Source: an uncultured Coriobacteriales bacterium
Lineage (GTDB): Bacteria > Actinomycetota > Coriobacteriia > Coriobacteriales > UMGS124
Length of the DNA stretch: 64,000 bases
Direction of reading: 5' to 3'
Assembly: GCA_934636245.1 (NCBI GenBank)
Contig: CAKUAI010000010.1
Coordinates: forward strand, 62,001-126,000
Shown: piece by piece, positions 8,368 to 16,476 of the stretch
Layout of the letters: the number at the start of each line of letters is the position of its first letter
Position numbering within the stretch: the stretch's first letter is position 1
Notes under the pieces: generated by a model
Told to the model about the DNA's origin: nothing
Databases searched by the model: none
The model's input: the letters and a program-made list of their open reading frames with translations, nothing else
Program-made: the position numbers and the translations under genes

Positions 8368-8429
8368 GAGGCAGCAAGCGTGAGACAGCTCCATCTATAC
8401 TCTCACGTGCTCTTTTGTTTTGCTGCTTC
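8368..8429 (+). promoter_or_regulatory. Two-tier hairpin in lysC leader
   Basis: The outer stem is GAGGCAGCA (8368-8376) with TGCTGCTTC (8421-8429), having one G-U pair. The inner stem is AGCGTGAGA (8377-8385) with TCTCACGTGCT (8401-8411). It ends 36 bases before the lysC start. A TATACT box immediately precedes it. This could be an attenuator-like leader; it is too short and unlike a lysine riboswitch. Confidence 0.35.
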
Positions 8430-8465
8430 ATATCTAACAACCGCCACCGTCGAAAGGCCAAGCCC

Positions 8466-9737
8466 ATGGCACTCGTCGTCGCTAAGTTCGGCGGCAGCTC
8501 CGTGGCCACTCCCGAGCGCGTGAAGAACGTCGCCCGGAAGCTGGTCCGCCGCCACCAGTCGGGCGATCAGGTCGTCGCGGTTGTCTCTGCAATGGGAGAC
8601 AACACCGACCACCTGCTCGACCTGGCCCATTCCGTCAACCCCAACCCGCCTGCACGTGAGATGGACATGCTCCTGGCCACCGGCGAGCAGGTCTCGGTTG
8701 CCGTGCTCGCCATGGCCGTTGAGGCCCTGGGCGTTCCTGCCGTGAGCCACACGGGCGCTCAGGTGGGCATCGTGACGGATCCCACCCACACGAGTGCCAA
8801 GATCGACCGCATCGTGGGCATGGACCGCGTCAAGCGCGACCTCGACGAGGGCAACATCGTCATTGTTGCGGGCTTCCAGGGCGTGAACGCCGCCGGTGAG
8901 ATCACCACGTTGGGCCGCGGCGGTTCCGACACCACGGCTGTGGCCCTGGCCGCCGCTATCGAGGCCGACTTCTGCGAGATTTATTCTGACGTCGACGGTG
9001 TGTACACGGCCGACCCGCGCATCTGCCCCAAGGCGCATCGCGTGGATCGCTTGAGCTATGACGAGATGCTCGAGCTCTCCGCCAACGGCGCCGGCGTGCT
9101 GCAGCTGCGCGCCGTCGAGTTTGCCAGCAAGTACGGCGTGGTCATCCGCGCCCGCTCCACGTTCCTTGAGAATTCCAAGGGCACCGTCATCGAGGAGGCT
9201 CCCGATCGTATGGACTACACCGAGTACAGCGAAAGCGCCGTCCTGAGCGGCATCGCCCACGACCTCTCCGAGGCCAAGGTCACCCTGCGCCACGTGCCCG
9301 ACCGCGCCGGCATCGCCGCCGCCATCTTCGGCCGCCTGGGCGAGCTGGGCGTGAACGTGGACATCATCATTCAGGACGTGAGCCACGACGGCCTGACCGA
9401 CATCTCGTTCACCACGCCGCTGAACGGCCTGGAGCACATCTCCGACGCCCTTGCCTCCCTGTGCCGCGAGGTTAACGCCGAGGGCGTCGAGATCAACGCC
9501 CACATTGCCAAGGTGTCCCTGGTGGGCGCTGGCATGAAGAGCTACCCGGGCGTTGCCGCCAAGATGTTCAAGACGCTTGCCGCCAACGACATCAACATCT
9601 CGATGATTTCCACCTCGCCCATCTGCATCTCCACGGTCATCGACGCCGACCAGTGCGCCAAGGCCGTGCAGGTGCTCCACACCGCGTTCGGCATGGACGA
9701 AGATGCCCCCGAAGGAACCGTGAAGGTGGTGCGTTAA
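8466..9737 (+). CDS. lysC: Aspartate kinase
   Basis: Phosphorylates aspartate, the first step toward lysine/diaminopimelate, threonine and methionine. The protein has 423 residues. The kinase domain opens with VAKFGGSSVA (catalytic lysine) and contains LGRGGSDTTA and YSDVDGVYTADPR. Two ACT domains follow from about residue 265 (VTLRHVPDRAGIAA... and VSLVGAGMKSYPGVA), as in lysine- or threonine-inhibited enzymes, so feedback control is expected. The ATG is preceded by GAAAGGCC. The asd gene follows after 1 base, giving a two-gene operon for aspartate semialdehyde. Confidence 0.96.
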   Translation: MALVVAKFGGSSVATPERVKNVARKLVRRHQSGDQVVAVVSAMGDNTDHLLDLAHSVNPNPPAREMDMLLATGEQVSVAVLAMAVEALGVPAVSHTGAQVGIVTDPTHTSAKIDRIVGMDRVKRDLDEGNIVIVAGFQGVNAAGEITTLGRGGSDTTAVALAAAIEADFCEIYSDVDGVYTADPRICPKAHRVDRLSYDEMLELSANGAGVLQLRAVEFASKYGVVIRARSTFLENSKGTVIEEAPDRMDYTEYSESAVLSGIAHDLSEAKVTLRHVPDRAGIAAAIFGRLGELGVNVDIIIQDVSHDGLTDISFTTPLNGLEHISDALASLCREVNAEGVEINAHIAKVSLVGAGMKSYPGVAAKMFKTLAANDINISMISTSPICISTVIDADQCAKAVQVLHTAFGMDEDAPEGTVKVVR

Positions 9738-9738
9738 C

Positions 9739-10773
9739 ATGGCATGGACCAAGCCTATGCCCGCAAACCCCGTTGTTGCCATCGCCGGTGCCACGGGCGC
9801 CGTGGGCCGCGAGATGCTCACGTGCCTGGAGGCCCTCGACTTCCCCTGCAGCGAGGTGCGTGCCCTTGCCTCCGCGCGTTCGGCCGGTCAGAAGCTGCCC
9901 TTCCGCGGCGGCGAGATCACGGTGCAGGAGATGACTCCCGAAAGCTTCGAGGGCGTCGACATCGCCCTGTTCAGCGCTGGCGCTTCCGTTTCGCGTGAGA
10001 TGCGCGAGGCCGTGGTGGCCGCCGGTGCCGTCATGATCGATAACTCCAGCGCCTTCCGCATGGAGCCCGACGTGCCGCTTGTGGTGCCCGAGGTCAACGC
10101 TGCCGACATCGCCTGGCACTCCGGCGTGATCGCAAACCCCAACTGCACCACCATCCAGATGGTTGTGGCGCTTGAGCCCCTGCGCAAGCTCGGCCACATC
10201 GACCGCATCGTCGTGTCGAGCTACCAGTCGAGCTCGGGCGCAGGTGCCAAGGGCATGGCGGAGCTGCAGGAGCAGACTGCCGCGGTCCTGGCAGGGGAGC
10301 CTTTCGAGCCCAAGGCGTTCGCTCATCAGATTGCCTTCAACTGCATCCCCCACATCGACGTCTTCATGGACGATGGCTACACCAAAGAAGAGTGGAAGAT
10401 GGTCGTCGAGACCAAGAAGATTATGGGCGACGACACGGTGCAGGTTGCTCCCACCTGCGTGCGTGTGCCCGTGCTGCGCTGCCACTCCGAGTCCATCAAC
10501 CTCGAGTTTGACCGCGCGGTGAGCGTGGAGGACGCCAAGGCCGCACTTGCCGCCGGCGAGCACGTGGTGCTCGAGGACGACCCGGCCAACAAGGTCTATC
10601 CCATGCCTGCCCTGCACGCCGGCAGCTTCGACACGTTCGTGGGCCGCGTGCGCCGCGACCCCACCGTCGAGGGAGACCGCGGCCTGGCCCTGTGGGTCGT
10701 GGCCGACCAGCTCCTGCGCGGCGCCGCTCTCAACGCCGTCATGATCGCCCAGAAGCTGCTGCCCCAGGCATAG
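9739..10773 (+). CDS. asd: Aspartate-semialdehyde dehydrogenase
   Basis: Reduces aspartyl phosphate with NADPH to aspartate semialdehyde. The 344-residue protein has the Rossmann motif AGATGAVGREML at the N-terminus and the active-site cysteine in NPNCTTIQ. Substrate-binding elements are SSYQSSSGAGAKG and the HxxS stretch LRCHSESI. It is of the Gram-positive/archaeal-like length class. It starts 1 base after the lysC stop, with AAGGTGG in the lysC end as ribosome binding site. A terminator that is duplicated elsewhere in the window follows. Confidence 0.96.
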   Translation: MAWTKPMPANPVVAIAGATGAVGREMLTCLEALDFPCSEVRALASARSAGQKLPFRGGEITVQEMTPESFEGVDIALFSAGASVSREMREAVVAAGAVMIDNSSAFRMEPDVPLVVPEVNAADIAWHSGVIANPNCTTIQMVVALEPLRKLGHIDRIVVSSYQSSSGAGAKGMAELQEQTAAVLAGEPFEPKAFAHQIAFNCIPHIDVFMDDGYTKEEWKMVVETKKIMGDDTVQVAPTCVRVPVLRCHSESINLEFDRAVSVEDAKAALAAGEHVVLEDDPANKVYPMPALHAGSFDTFVGRVRRDPTVEGDRGLALWVVADQLLRGAALNAVMIAQKLLPQA

Positions 10774-10805
10774 GGCTGCACCCTGCGCACATAGGATGAC
10801 CCGCT

Positions 10806-10853
10806 CAAGCCCCCGTCGCACCCTCGCGGCGGGGGCTTTTTGGTGGGTGGCGC
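10806..10853 (+). terminator. Terminator after asd; first copy of an identical 48-bp repeat
   Basis: The stem AGCCCCCGTCGC/GCGGCGGGGGCT followed by TTTTT. The full 48 bases, including 12 bases beyond the T-run, recur without change at 16253-16300 after the second flavoprotein gene. Confidence 0.85.
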
Positions 10854-10937
10854 GCGGGTCGTGCCGGATTCGATTCGCGCCAGCTGCGCAGTGCGCATAT
10901 AATCCCGCCCAGACATGAGGAGGAAAGGGAGGGCGTT

Positions 10938-12446
10938 ATGCGACAGGTGCGGCAGGGGATGACAGGGGCGGTCAAGGGAATCGACCCGCGCGCGCTGATA
11001 GGGTCTGCCTGCCTGTGGGCCTGGGTGGACGCGCTCTACAAGAGCGGGTTCTTTGCGCCGTTTCACCCTGAGACGCTCATGTCCGAGCTTGCCGTCTGGC
11101 TCACATTCTTGTTGATCGTTCCTTTGAGCGCGCTCGTGCTTTGGCAAAAGGAGCGTGTGCGGAGCCTGTGCGCCCACAAGGGTTTCGCGCTTGGGTGCGG
11201 CGTTGCGGGCAGCGCGGGGTCCGTGCTATTCGCCTTGAGCGCCACCACGGGAAGCTGGGTCGCGCTTGTGGCGGGTGCCGTGCTGGCAAGTGCCTTCATG
11301 GGCATGGCTATTCTTATGTGGGGCGCCGTCTACTGCAGGCAAGGCGAGCGTTCGGCGACCATCTATGTAGCCGGCGGTTTTGCCTGCGCGCTTGTGGCCG
11401 ACGTCACGTTTATGCTCATGGAGTCGATTGCCTCCGCTTTGGCCCCCATGGCGTTGCCCTTGCTCTCAATGGTCCTTTTCAACTTGCTGCCTGAGGGGGA
11501 GCGCGCCTATTCCCAGCCGGCGGCCGAGGCTGAGCTCGCCCGGCGCAAGTCGGGAGGCCCTCTTGCGCGCCTGCGTCTGGGCTTGGGTGTTTCGGTGCCC
11601 ACGGTGTGCTCGCTTGCGCTCATCATGTTTGGCCTGGGCTACATGCAGCACCGGATGTCGTTTGCGCCCATGCAGGAAGCCGGACCCGACATGGGGATGG
11701 CCTTGCAGGTCACGCGCGGTGTCATTGCGATTGCGCTGTTTGCGCTGGCCATCGTGACTCCCAGGCGCACGCATATCGTCTATCGCGTGGGGCTTCTCGC
11801 CATCATCGCCGGCTTCTCGCTCATGCCGCTGCTCGCCCCCACCGATCACTTCTGGGTGTCCGGAGCGGTGGTGTTGAGCGGCTATACCACGTTCGACGTG
11901 CTCATCTGGGTCATTGTGGCCCAGGTTGCCTACGCTGGGATGTCTGATGGCCTGGGTGTCACCTGCGCGGTGCGCATGCTCATCTCGAGCCTGTTCTGTG
12001 GTCTGGGCGGTATTGTTGGTATCTGGCTTGACGGTCTTACCGCAAGCGTCCCCTTTGTCTACGCCGACGCCATCTTCATGGGCTACCTCATGACCATCGC
12101 CGCGGTGCTGGTGCTTTCCGGTCGCGACGTGTGGGACCTCTTTGACGCGCGCCCTGCGATTGCCCCTGACACGGCGGTGCAGGCTGTCGGTGCCCGCAGC
12201 GCCGAGGAAGCGCTTGACGAGCTTGCCCAAACCTGGGGTCTCACGGGTCGGGAGCGCGAGGTCTTTGGCTTCCTTGCCATGGGGCGCACCCAGCCCTGGG
12301 TGGCGGAGCGTCTTTCCATCTCAGAGTCCACGGTGAACTCCCATGTGCGCCACATTTACGGAAAAGCTGGCGTCAACAGCCGACAAGAGCTGCTTGACCT
12401 GGTGTTTCGTGCGCAATCACCTGAAGTTGTCGATATGGCCGAGTAG
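10938..12446 (+). CDS. Membrane-bound LuxR-type transcriptional regulator with MFS-like N-terminus
   Basis: A 502-residue protein with about 12 hydrophobic segments over residues 15-405, followed by a short linker and a LuxR-type helix-turn-helix (about 432-490: LTGREREVFGFLAMGRTQPWVAERLSISESTVNSHVRH). Proteins of this architecture are numerous in Eggerthellaceae, often next to the reductase they control, and are thought to sense small molecules through the membrane part. The start follows GGAAAGGGAGGG. The two Tat flavoprotein genes downstream on the same strand are its likely targets. That assignment is by position only. The ligand is unknown. Confidence 0.88.
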   Translation: MRQVRQGMTGAVKGIDPRALIGSACLWAWVDALYKSGFFAPFHPETLMSELAVWLTFLLIVPLSALVLWQKERVRSLCAHKGFALGCGVAGSAGSVLFALSATTGSWVALVAGAVLASAFMGMAILMWGAVYCRQGERSATIYVAGGFACALVADVTFMLMESIASALAPMALPLLSMVLFNLLPEGERAYSQPAAEAELARRKSGGPLARLRLGLGVSVPTVCSLALIMFGLGYMQHRMSFAPMQEAGPDMGMALQVTRGVIAIALFALAIVTPRRTHIVYRVGLLAIIAGFSLMPLLAPTDHFWVSGAVVLSGYTTFDVLIWVIVAQVAYAGMSDGLGVTCAVRMLISSLFCGLGGIVGIWLDGLTASVPFVYADAIFMGYLMTIAAVLVLSGRDVWDLFDARPAIAPDTAVQAVGARSAEEALDELAQTWGLTGREREVFGFLAMGRTQPWVAERLSISESTVNSHVRHIYGKAGVNSRQELLDLVFRAQSPEVVDMAE

Positions 12447-12606
12447 CTCGACAACATCATAGGATTTGCATCGTATAGGGTCTTTCAAGCGTTTTGAGAA
12501 GCATGCCGTTTTCCCAAACTAATGATCAGCACATGCCGACGAGGGCATGGCTCGCATCAGTCATGAGGGCTCGCGACGACGGGCCCCAGGCAGAAGGGGA
12601 TACGGT

Positions 12607-14274
12607 ATGTCCACCATCACGAGAAGGTCCTTTGTAAGCGCTGCCGCCACGGGTGCCGCCTTGAGCGCCGCCGCTGTTGCACCTGCGGTCGCAATGGCCG
12701 ACGAGGCCGCCGCGCCCGTCGAGGGCGGCCTGCACACCTGGGAGGTTGCGCCCGACCCCATCACCGACGTCGCCGAGACCTACGAGTACGACGTCGTCGT
12801 TGTGGGTGGCGGCATGGCCGGCATGGGCGCCGCCGAGGCGGCCGCCCGCAACGGCGCCAGCGTCGTCGTCGTTGAGCGCAGCGAGTGCGGGCGCTTCTGC
12901 GGCCTCGACATGTGCGCCATCGGCTCCAAGGTGCTCAAGGACAACGGCCTCGAGATCGATCCCGACAAGGCCGCCCGCCTCATGTACCAGGCCAGCCAGC
13001 AGACGGCCAACTACAACCTCATCCGCACCTGGGCCACGCAGACCGCCGGCGTCATCGACTACATCACCGAGCTGTGCGCCGCCAACGGCGTGACCGTGGA
13101 GCCCTCGACCGGCGGCACCTCCAAGGCCGGCTGGGACAAGATGCCCGAGCGCTACATCGTGTTCCAGGACGCCGTGCGCTACTCCAGCGACGAGTGGGGC
13201 GTGTTCGACCGCCCCGACGGCAAGGAGCCGCACCAGAACCTGGGCGACGTGCTCATCAAGTCGGCCACCGACAACGGCTGCGAGTTCTTCTTCAACACCC
13301 ATGCCGAGCAGCTCGTGGGAAGCGCGGCCGACGGCGTGACGGGCGTCATCGCCACCGACGCCGACGGCAAGCACGTGCAGTTCAACGCCAAGAAGGGCGT
13401 CGTGCTGGCCACTGGCGACATCTCCGGCAACCAGGAGATGATTGACTGCTGGGCTCCCATCAAGAACTATGCCAACGAGAGCGCTTACGTTCCTCAGGGT
13501 GCCAACTCCGGCGACGCCATCCTCATGACCAAGTGGATCGGCGGCGGCATCTCCAAGAGCCCGGCTGCTCCCATGATTCACCAGTTCACGATTCAGACGC
13601 GCGGCTATCAGTGCACGGCGTTCTTCCTCTCTATGCTCGCGGTGAACTCTGACGGCAACCGCTTCATGAACGAGATGCCTTTCGAGCCCTACATCACCGA
13701 TGCCCGCATGAACTCCAAGGGCAACGTCGCCTGGTCCATCCTCGACTCCAACTACGCCGAGTACGTGACCAAGCAGTTCCCCGAGGGCTACGAGTCCATG
13801 CTGCAGAACATTCCCGGCGAGCTCGAGGGTCGTGTGGCCGACGGCGAGGTCTTCCAGGCCGACACGCTTGAGGAACTGGCGGAGCTGCTCGGTGTGCCTG
13901 CCGACAACTTCACTGCTGCCGTGGAGGGCTATAACGGCATGGCCGACAAGGGCGAGGACACGCAGTTCGGCGTTGTGGCCGACTGGCTCTCGCCTGTCTG
14001 TGAGGCCCCGTTCTACGCCATCCCGATCTTTGCTTCCAACCTGGCCGTGTGCTATGGCGTTCACGTCAACGACGACTCCCAGGTCTGCACCGACGACGAC
14101 CAGCCCATAGCCGGCCTCTTTGCTGCCGGCAACTGCCAGGGCGACTTCTTCGGCTTTAACTACCCCGTGCACTGCCCGGGCTGCTCCACGGGCCGCTCGC
14201 TCGTGTTCGGCCAGCTCATCGGCGAGGCCCTCGCCAAGGACGAGACCATCACCGAGCTTATCGTCTCGCGCTAG
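12607..14274 (+). CDS. Tat-exported FAD-dependent reductase, fumarate-reductase-like
   Basis: A 555-residue flavoprotein. A twin-arginine signal (TRRSFVSAAATGAALSAAAV, residues 5-24) directs export after folding. The FAD-binding Rossmann motif is YDVVVVGGGMAGMGAAEAAA followed by VVVVERS, and near the C-terminus GLFAAGNCQGDFFGFNY closes the FAD site. The family comprises FAD_binding_2 proteins such as fumarate, urocanate and related reductases. Eggerthellaceae carry dozens with different electron acceptors, so the substrate cannot be named. No haem-binding CXXCH domain or FMN-attachment motif is present, so electrons must come from a separate partner. The start was chosen at the ATG after AAGGGGATACGG; an upstream ATG (12547) would hide the signal peptide. 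Confidence 0.88.
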   Translation: MSTITRRSFVSAAATGAALSAAAVAPAVAMADEAAAPVEGGLHTWEVAPDPITDVAETYEYDVVVVGGGMAGMGAAEAAARNGASVVVVERSECGRFCGLDMCAIGSKVLKDNGLEIDPDKAARLMYQASQQTANYNLIRTWATQTAGVIDYITELCAANGVTVEPSTGGTSKAGWDKMPERYIVFQDAVRYSSDEWGVFDRPDGKEPHQNLGDVLIKSATDNGCEFFFNTHAEQLVGSAADGVTGVIATDADGKHVQFNAKKGVVLATGDISGNQEMIDCWAPIKNYANESAYVPQGANSGDAILMTKWIGGGISKSPAAPMIHQFTIQTRGYQCTAFFLSMLAVNSDGNRFMNEMPFEPYITDARMNSKGNVAWSILDSNYAEYVTKQFPEGYESMLQNIPGELEGRVADGEVFQADTLEELAELLGVPADNFTAAVEGYNGMADKGEDTQFGVVADWLSPVCEAPFYAIPIFASNLAVCYGVHVNDDSQVCTDDDQPIAGLFAAGNCQGDFFGFNYPVHCPGCSTGRSLVFGQLIGEALAKDETITELIVSR

Positions 14275-14286
14275 GAGGCTGCGTGT

Positions 14287-14325
14287 GAGGGGCGGGGGCA
14301 GCTTCCCCCGCAGTGCCCGTCCCTC
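14287..14325 (+). other. Strong hairpin between the two flavoprotein genes
   Basis: GAGGGGCGGG(GG)CA pairs with TGCCCGTCCCTC, giving a long GC-rich stem with a 2-base bulge and no T-run. It sits 13 bases after the first flavoprotein stop. It may stabilise the upstream mRNA or attenuate readthrough into the second gene. Confidence 0.5.
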
Positions 14326-14376
14326 CTCGCCCTGCATCCCCCTTGCGACCTATATATAAGAAGAAGGGATCTTACG

Positions 14377-16200
14377 ATGAACACCATCTCCCGCCGTTCC
14401 ATGATCTGCGGCGCCGCCGGCATGGCTGCGCTGGCTGCCGCCGGCACCACCGCCGCGCTTGCCGACGTCGATCACAACCTCGAGGTTACCGACGCAAGCC
14501 CCATCGTGGGCGCTGTTGACCCCGCTGGCATCGAGTGGGACTACGAGGCCGACATCGTCATCATCGGTGCGGGCGGCGCGGGCCTGCCCGCCGGCGTGCG
14601 CGCCCTTGACGAGGGCGTTTCGGTCCTCTTCGTTGACGCCAACTACGACTGCGGCGGCCGTTGCGCCTTGTCCGGCGGCAACATGCACTCCGGCTGCGGC
14701 ACGAAGATCCAGGAGAAGTACGGCATCGAGGACTCTGCCGACAAGTATTACGAGGACCACACCACCCCCGAGTGCATCAACTCCATCTATGGCGACCGCA
14801 ACGTGGTGCGCTCCGTGGCCGACCACATGGCCGAGGCCTACGACTACATCCTGGACAAGGGCGTGCTCGTGAAGGATGTCGAGCCCATGCACCTGCCCGA
14901 CTACACCGAGGGCGGCGACCAGCCCGAGACTGTGGGACGCTGGACGTATGCCGATCAGACCACCGAGGATTGGGTCTCCTACGCCGACTATCTGTCGCCC
15001 TCTCAGGAAGGTGCCTACCAGGACCGTTGCGGCATCGCTATCACTCGACCGCTTGAGCGCGTTGCTCGTGAGGCTGGCGCCCAGTTCCTTCTGAACTACC
15101 ACATGGATAAGATTTACCGTGAAGGTGTGCTCGAGGGTCGTGTGTTGGGCGTTCAGGCTCACTACTCGCCTACCATCCTGCCTGGCGAGGACGCTCCCCT
15201 TGCCCCGCTCAGCCCCTTCTCCGGCGGCAACATCGATGAGACCAAGGAGACGGTAAACGTCCGCGCCAACAAGGCGGTCATCATCGCGACGGGCGGCTCG
15301 ACCGGCAATGTCTACTTCCGCACCATGATCGACGCCCGTCGCGGCGTTGAGTACGACTGCACTTCAGGCGACCCCTTCTGCCCCAAGGATGCCTCGGGCG
15401 AGATTGCAGCCATGGCCATCGGTGCCTGCCTGGGCGACATCGCCAACCAGGTTATCGGTGACTCCTTCCTCACCAAGGCGGCCATGATCGGCACGCAGTA
15501 CACCGATTCTTTCGCCACCGTGCAGCCCACCTCGCCTCTCTTCAAGCTTTCCCGTGCCACGGGCCTGCGCGTCTATGACTGGTCGAACCTGCTGCAGGTG
15601 AACATGCTCGGCGAGCGTTTCGCCAACGAGACTGACTCCTCCACCAACTGGAACGGTGCTGCCCTTGCCAGCGTTCTGACTGTCGACCCCTCTGACGGCG
15701 AGCTGCACCGCTACGGCGGCCCCCTCTGGACCATCTTCGATTCCAAGGCGGTGGAGCGAGAGGGGTGGGTCATCGACGACACGACCGTCGACCGCGAGGA
15801 CGGCCGTTTCTTTGAGGCTGACACCCTTGAGGAGCTCGCCGAGAAGGTGGTGAACAAGTACTACGAGCAGATCAAGATGGACCCCGAGGCCCTCGTTGCC
15901 ACCGTCAAGCGTTACAACGAGCTAGTGGACAAGGGAACCGACGAGGACTTCGGTAAGGAGGGCATGACCGACAAGATCGAGACGGGCCCGTTCTATGCCG
16001 CTTGGTCCACGCCTGGCTTCCATGACTGCACCACGGGCCTGCGCGTGAACCGCAAGATGCAGGTCATGGACCTGTTTGGCCAGGTCATCCCTGGTTTGTA
16101 CTGCGGCGGCGAGTCCTCGGGCGGTATGCGCATCCACGGTCTGGGTCGCGTGATCACCACCGGTTACATCGCGGGCCTGTGCGCTGCAACTGAGGAGTAA
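14377..16200 (+). CDS. Tat-exported FAD-dependent reductase, fumarate-reductase-like (paralogue)
   Basis: A 607-residue relative of the preceding flavoprotein. The Tat signal is SRRSMICGAAGMAALAAAG (residues 5-23). The FAD loop is ADIVIIGAGGAGLPAGVRA, and the C-terminal FAD closure is GLYCGGESSGGMRIHGLGR, which is closer to classical fumarate-reductase flavoproteins (GGMRxxGxGR) than the partner gene is. Cysteines in NYDCGGRCALSGGNMHSGCG cluster near the flavin region. The substrate is unknown. The ribosome binding site AAGAAGGGA is well placed. The two paralogues are only moderately alike, so they are probably two enzymes with different substrates rather than a fresh duplication. A terminator identical to that after asd follows. 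Confidence 0.88.
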   Translation: MNTISRRSMICGAAGMAALAAAGTTAALADVDHNLEVTDASPIVGAVDPAGIEWDYEADIVIIGAGGAGLPAGVRALDEGVSVLFVDANYDCGGRCALSGGNMHSGCGTKIQEKYGIEDSADKYYEDHTTPECINSIYGDRNVVRSVADHMAEAYDYILDKGVLVKDVEPMHLPDYTEGGDQPETVGRWTYADQTTEDWVSYADYLSPSQEGAYQDRCGIAITRPLERVAREAGAQFLLNYHMDKIYREGVLEGRVLGVQAHYSPTILPGEDAPLAPLSPFSGGNIDETKETVNVRANKAVIIATGGSTGNVYFRTMIDARRGVEYDCTSGDPFCPKDASGEIAAMAIGACLGDIANQVIGDSFLTKAAMIGTQYTDSFATVQPTSPLFKLSRATGLRVYDWSNLLQVNMLGERFANETDSSTNWNGAALASVLTVDPSDGELHRYGGPLWTIFDSKAVEREGWVIDDTTVDREDGRFFEADTLEELAEKVVNKYYEQIKMDPEALVATVKRYNELVDKGTDEDFGKEGMTDKIETGPFYAAWSTPGFHDCTTGLRVNRKMQVMDLFGQVIPGLYCGGESSGGMRIHGLGRVITTGYIAGLCAATEE

Positions 16201-16252
16201 GGCCAAGCCTCGGCGGGCGCCGCATCGTCACGCCTTCTAGAGATTGATCTTC

Positions 16253-16300
16253 CAAGCCCCCGTCGCACCCTCGCGGCGGGGGCTTTTTGGTGGGTGGCGC
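16253..16300 (+). terminator. Terminator after second flavoprotein; second copy of the 48-bp repeat
   Basis: Identical to 10806-10853: stem AGCCCCCGTCGC/GCGGCGGGGGCT with TTTTT and the same 12-base downstream tail. Confidence 0.85.
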
Positions 16301-16363
16301 AGGGGTCGCGGGCGTGGCCGAGTTGACCTTCATACACCTTTCTCCCAGCTTCTCGGCGTTACG

Positions 16364-16375
16364 TTGCATATGCAA
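16364..16375. promoter_or_regulatory. Perfect 12-bp palindrome TTGCATATGCAA upstream of iron ABC operon
   Basis: TTGCATATGCAA is self-complementary and lies about 100 bases before the permease start. It is a candidate operator for a metal-responsive repressor; no regulator is identified. Confidence 0.4.
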
Positions 16376-16401
16376 TCGACCGCAGGCGGGGTTATCAACA
16401 T

Positions 16402-16439
16402 AATCACGGATTGCCGTACGTGCTGGTAGAGCACGTGAT
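16402..16439 (+). promoter_or_regulatory. Alternative hairpin in the leader of the iron ABC operon
   Basis: ACGTGCT (16418-16424) and AGCACGT (16430-16436) form a perfect 7-bp stem around GGTAG. The outer AATCACG (16402-16408) can compete for CGTGATT (16433-16439). Two exclusive foldings are therefore possible 40-75 bases before the permease start. Confidence 0.35.
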
Positions 16440-16476
16440 TTGTATGAGACTAAAACAACGCCAGGGGAGGGTGCAG

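Noticed and set aside
8310..8465. Lysine riboswitch before lysC
   Set aside because: The leader is too short and lacks the conserved multi-helix core; only simple nested hairpins are visible.
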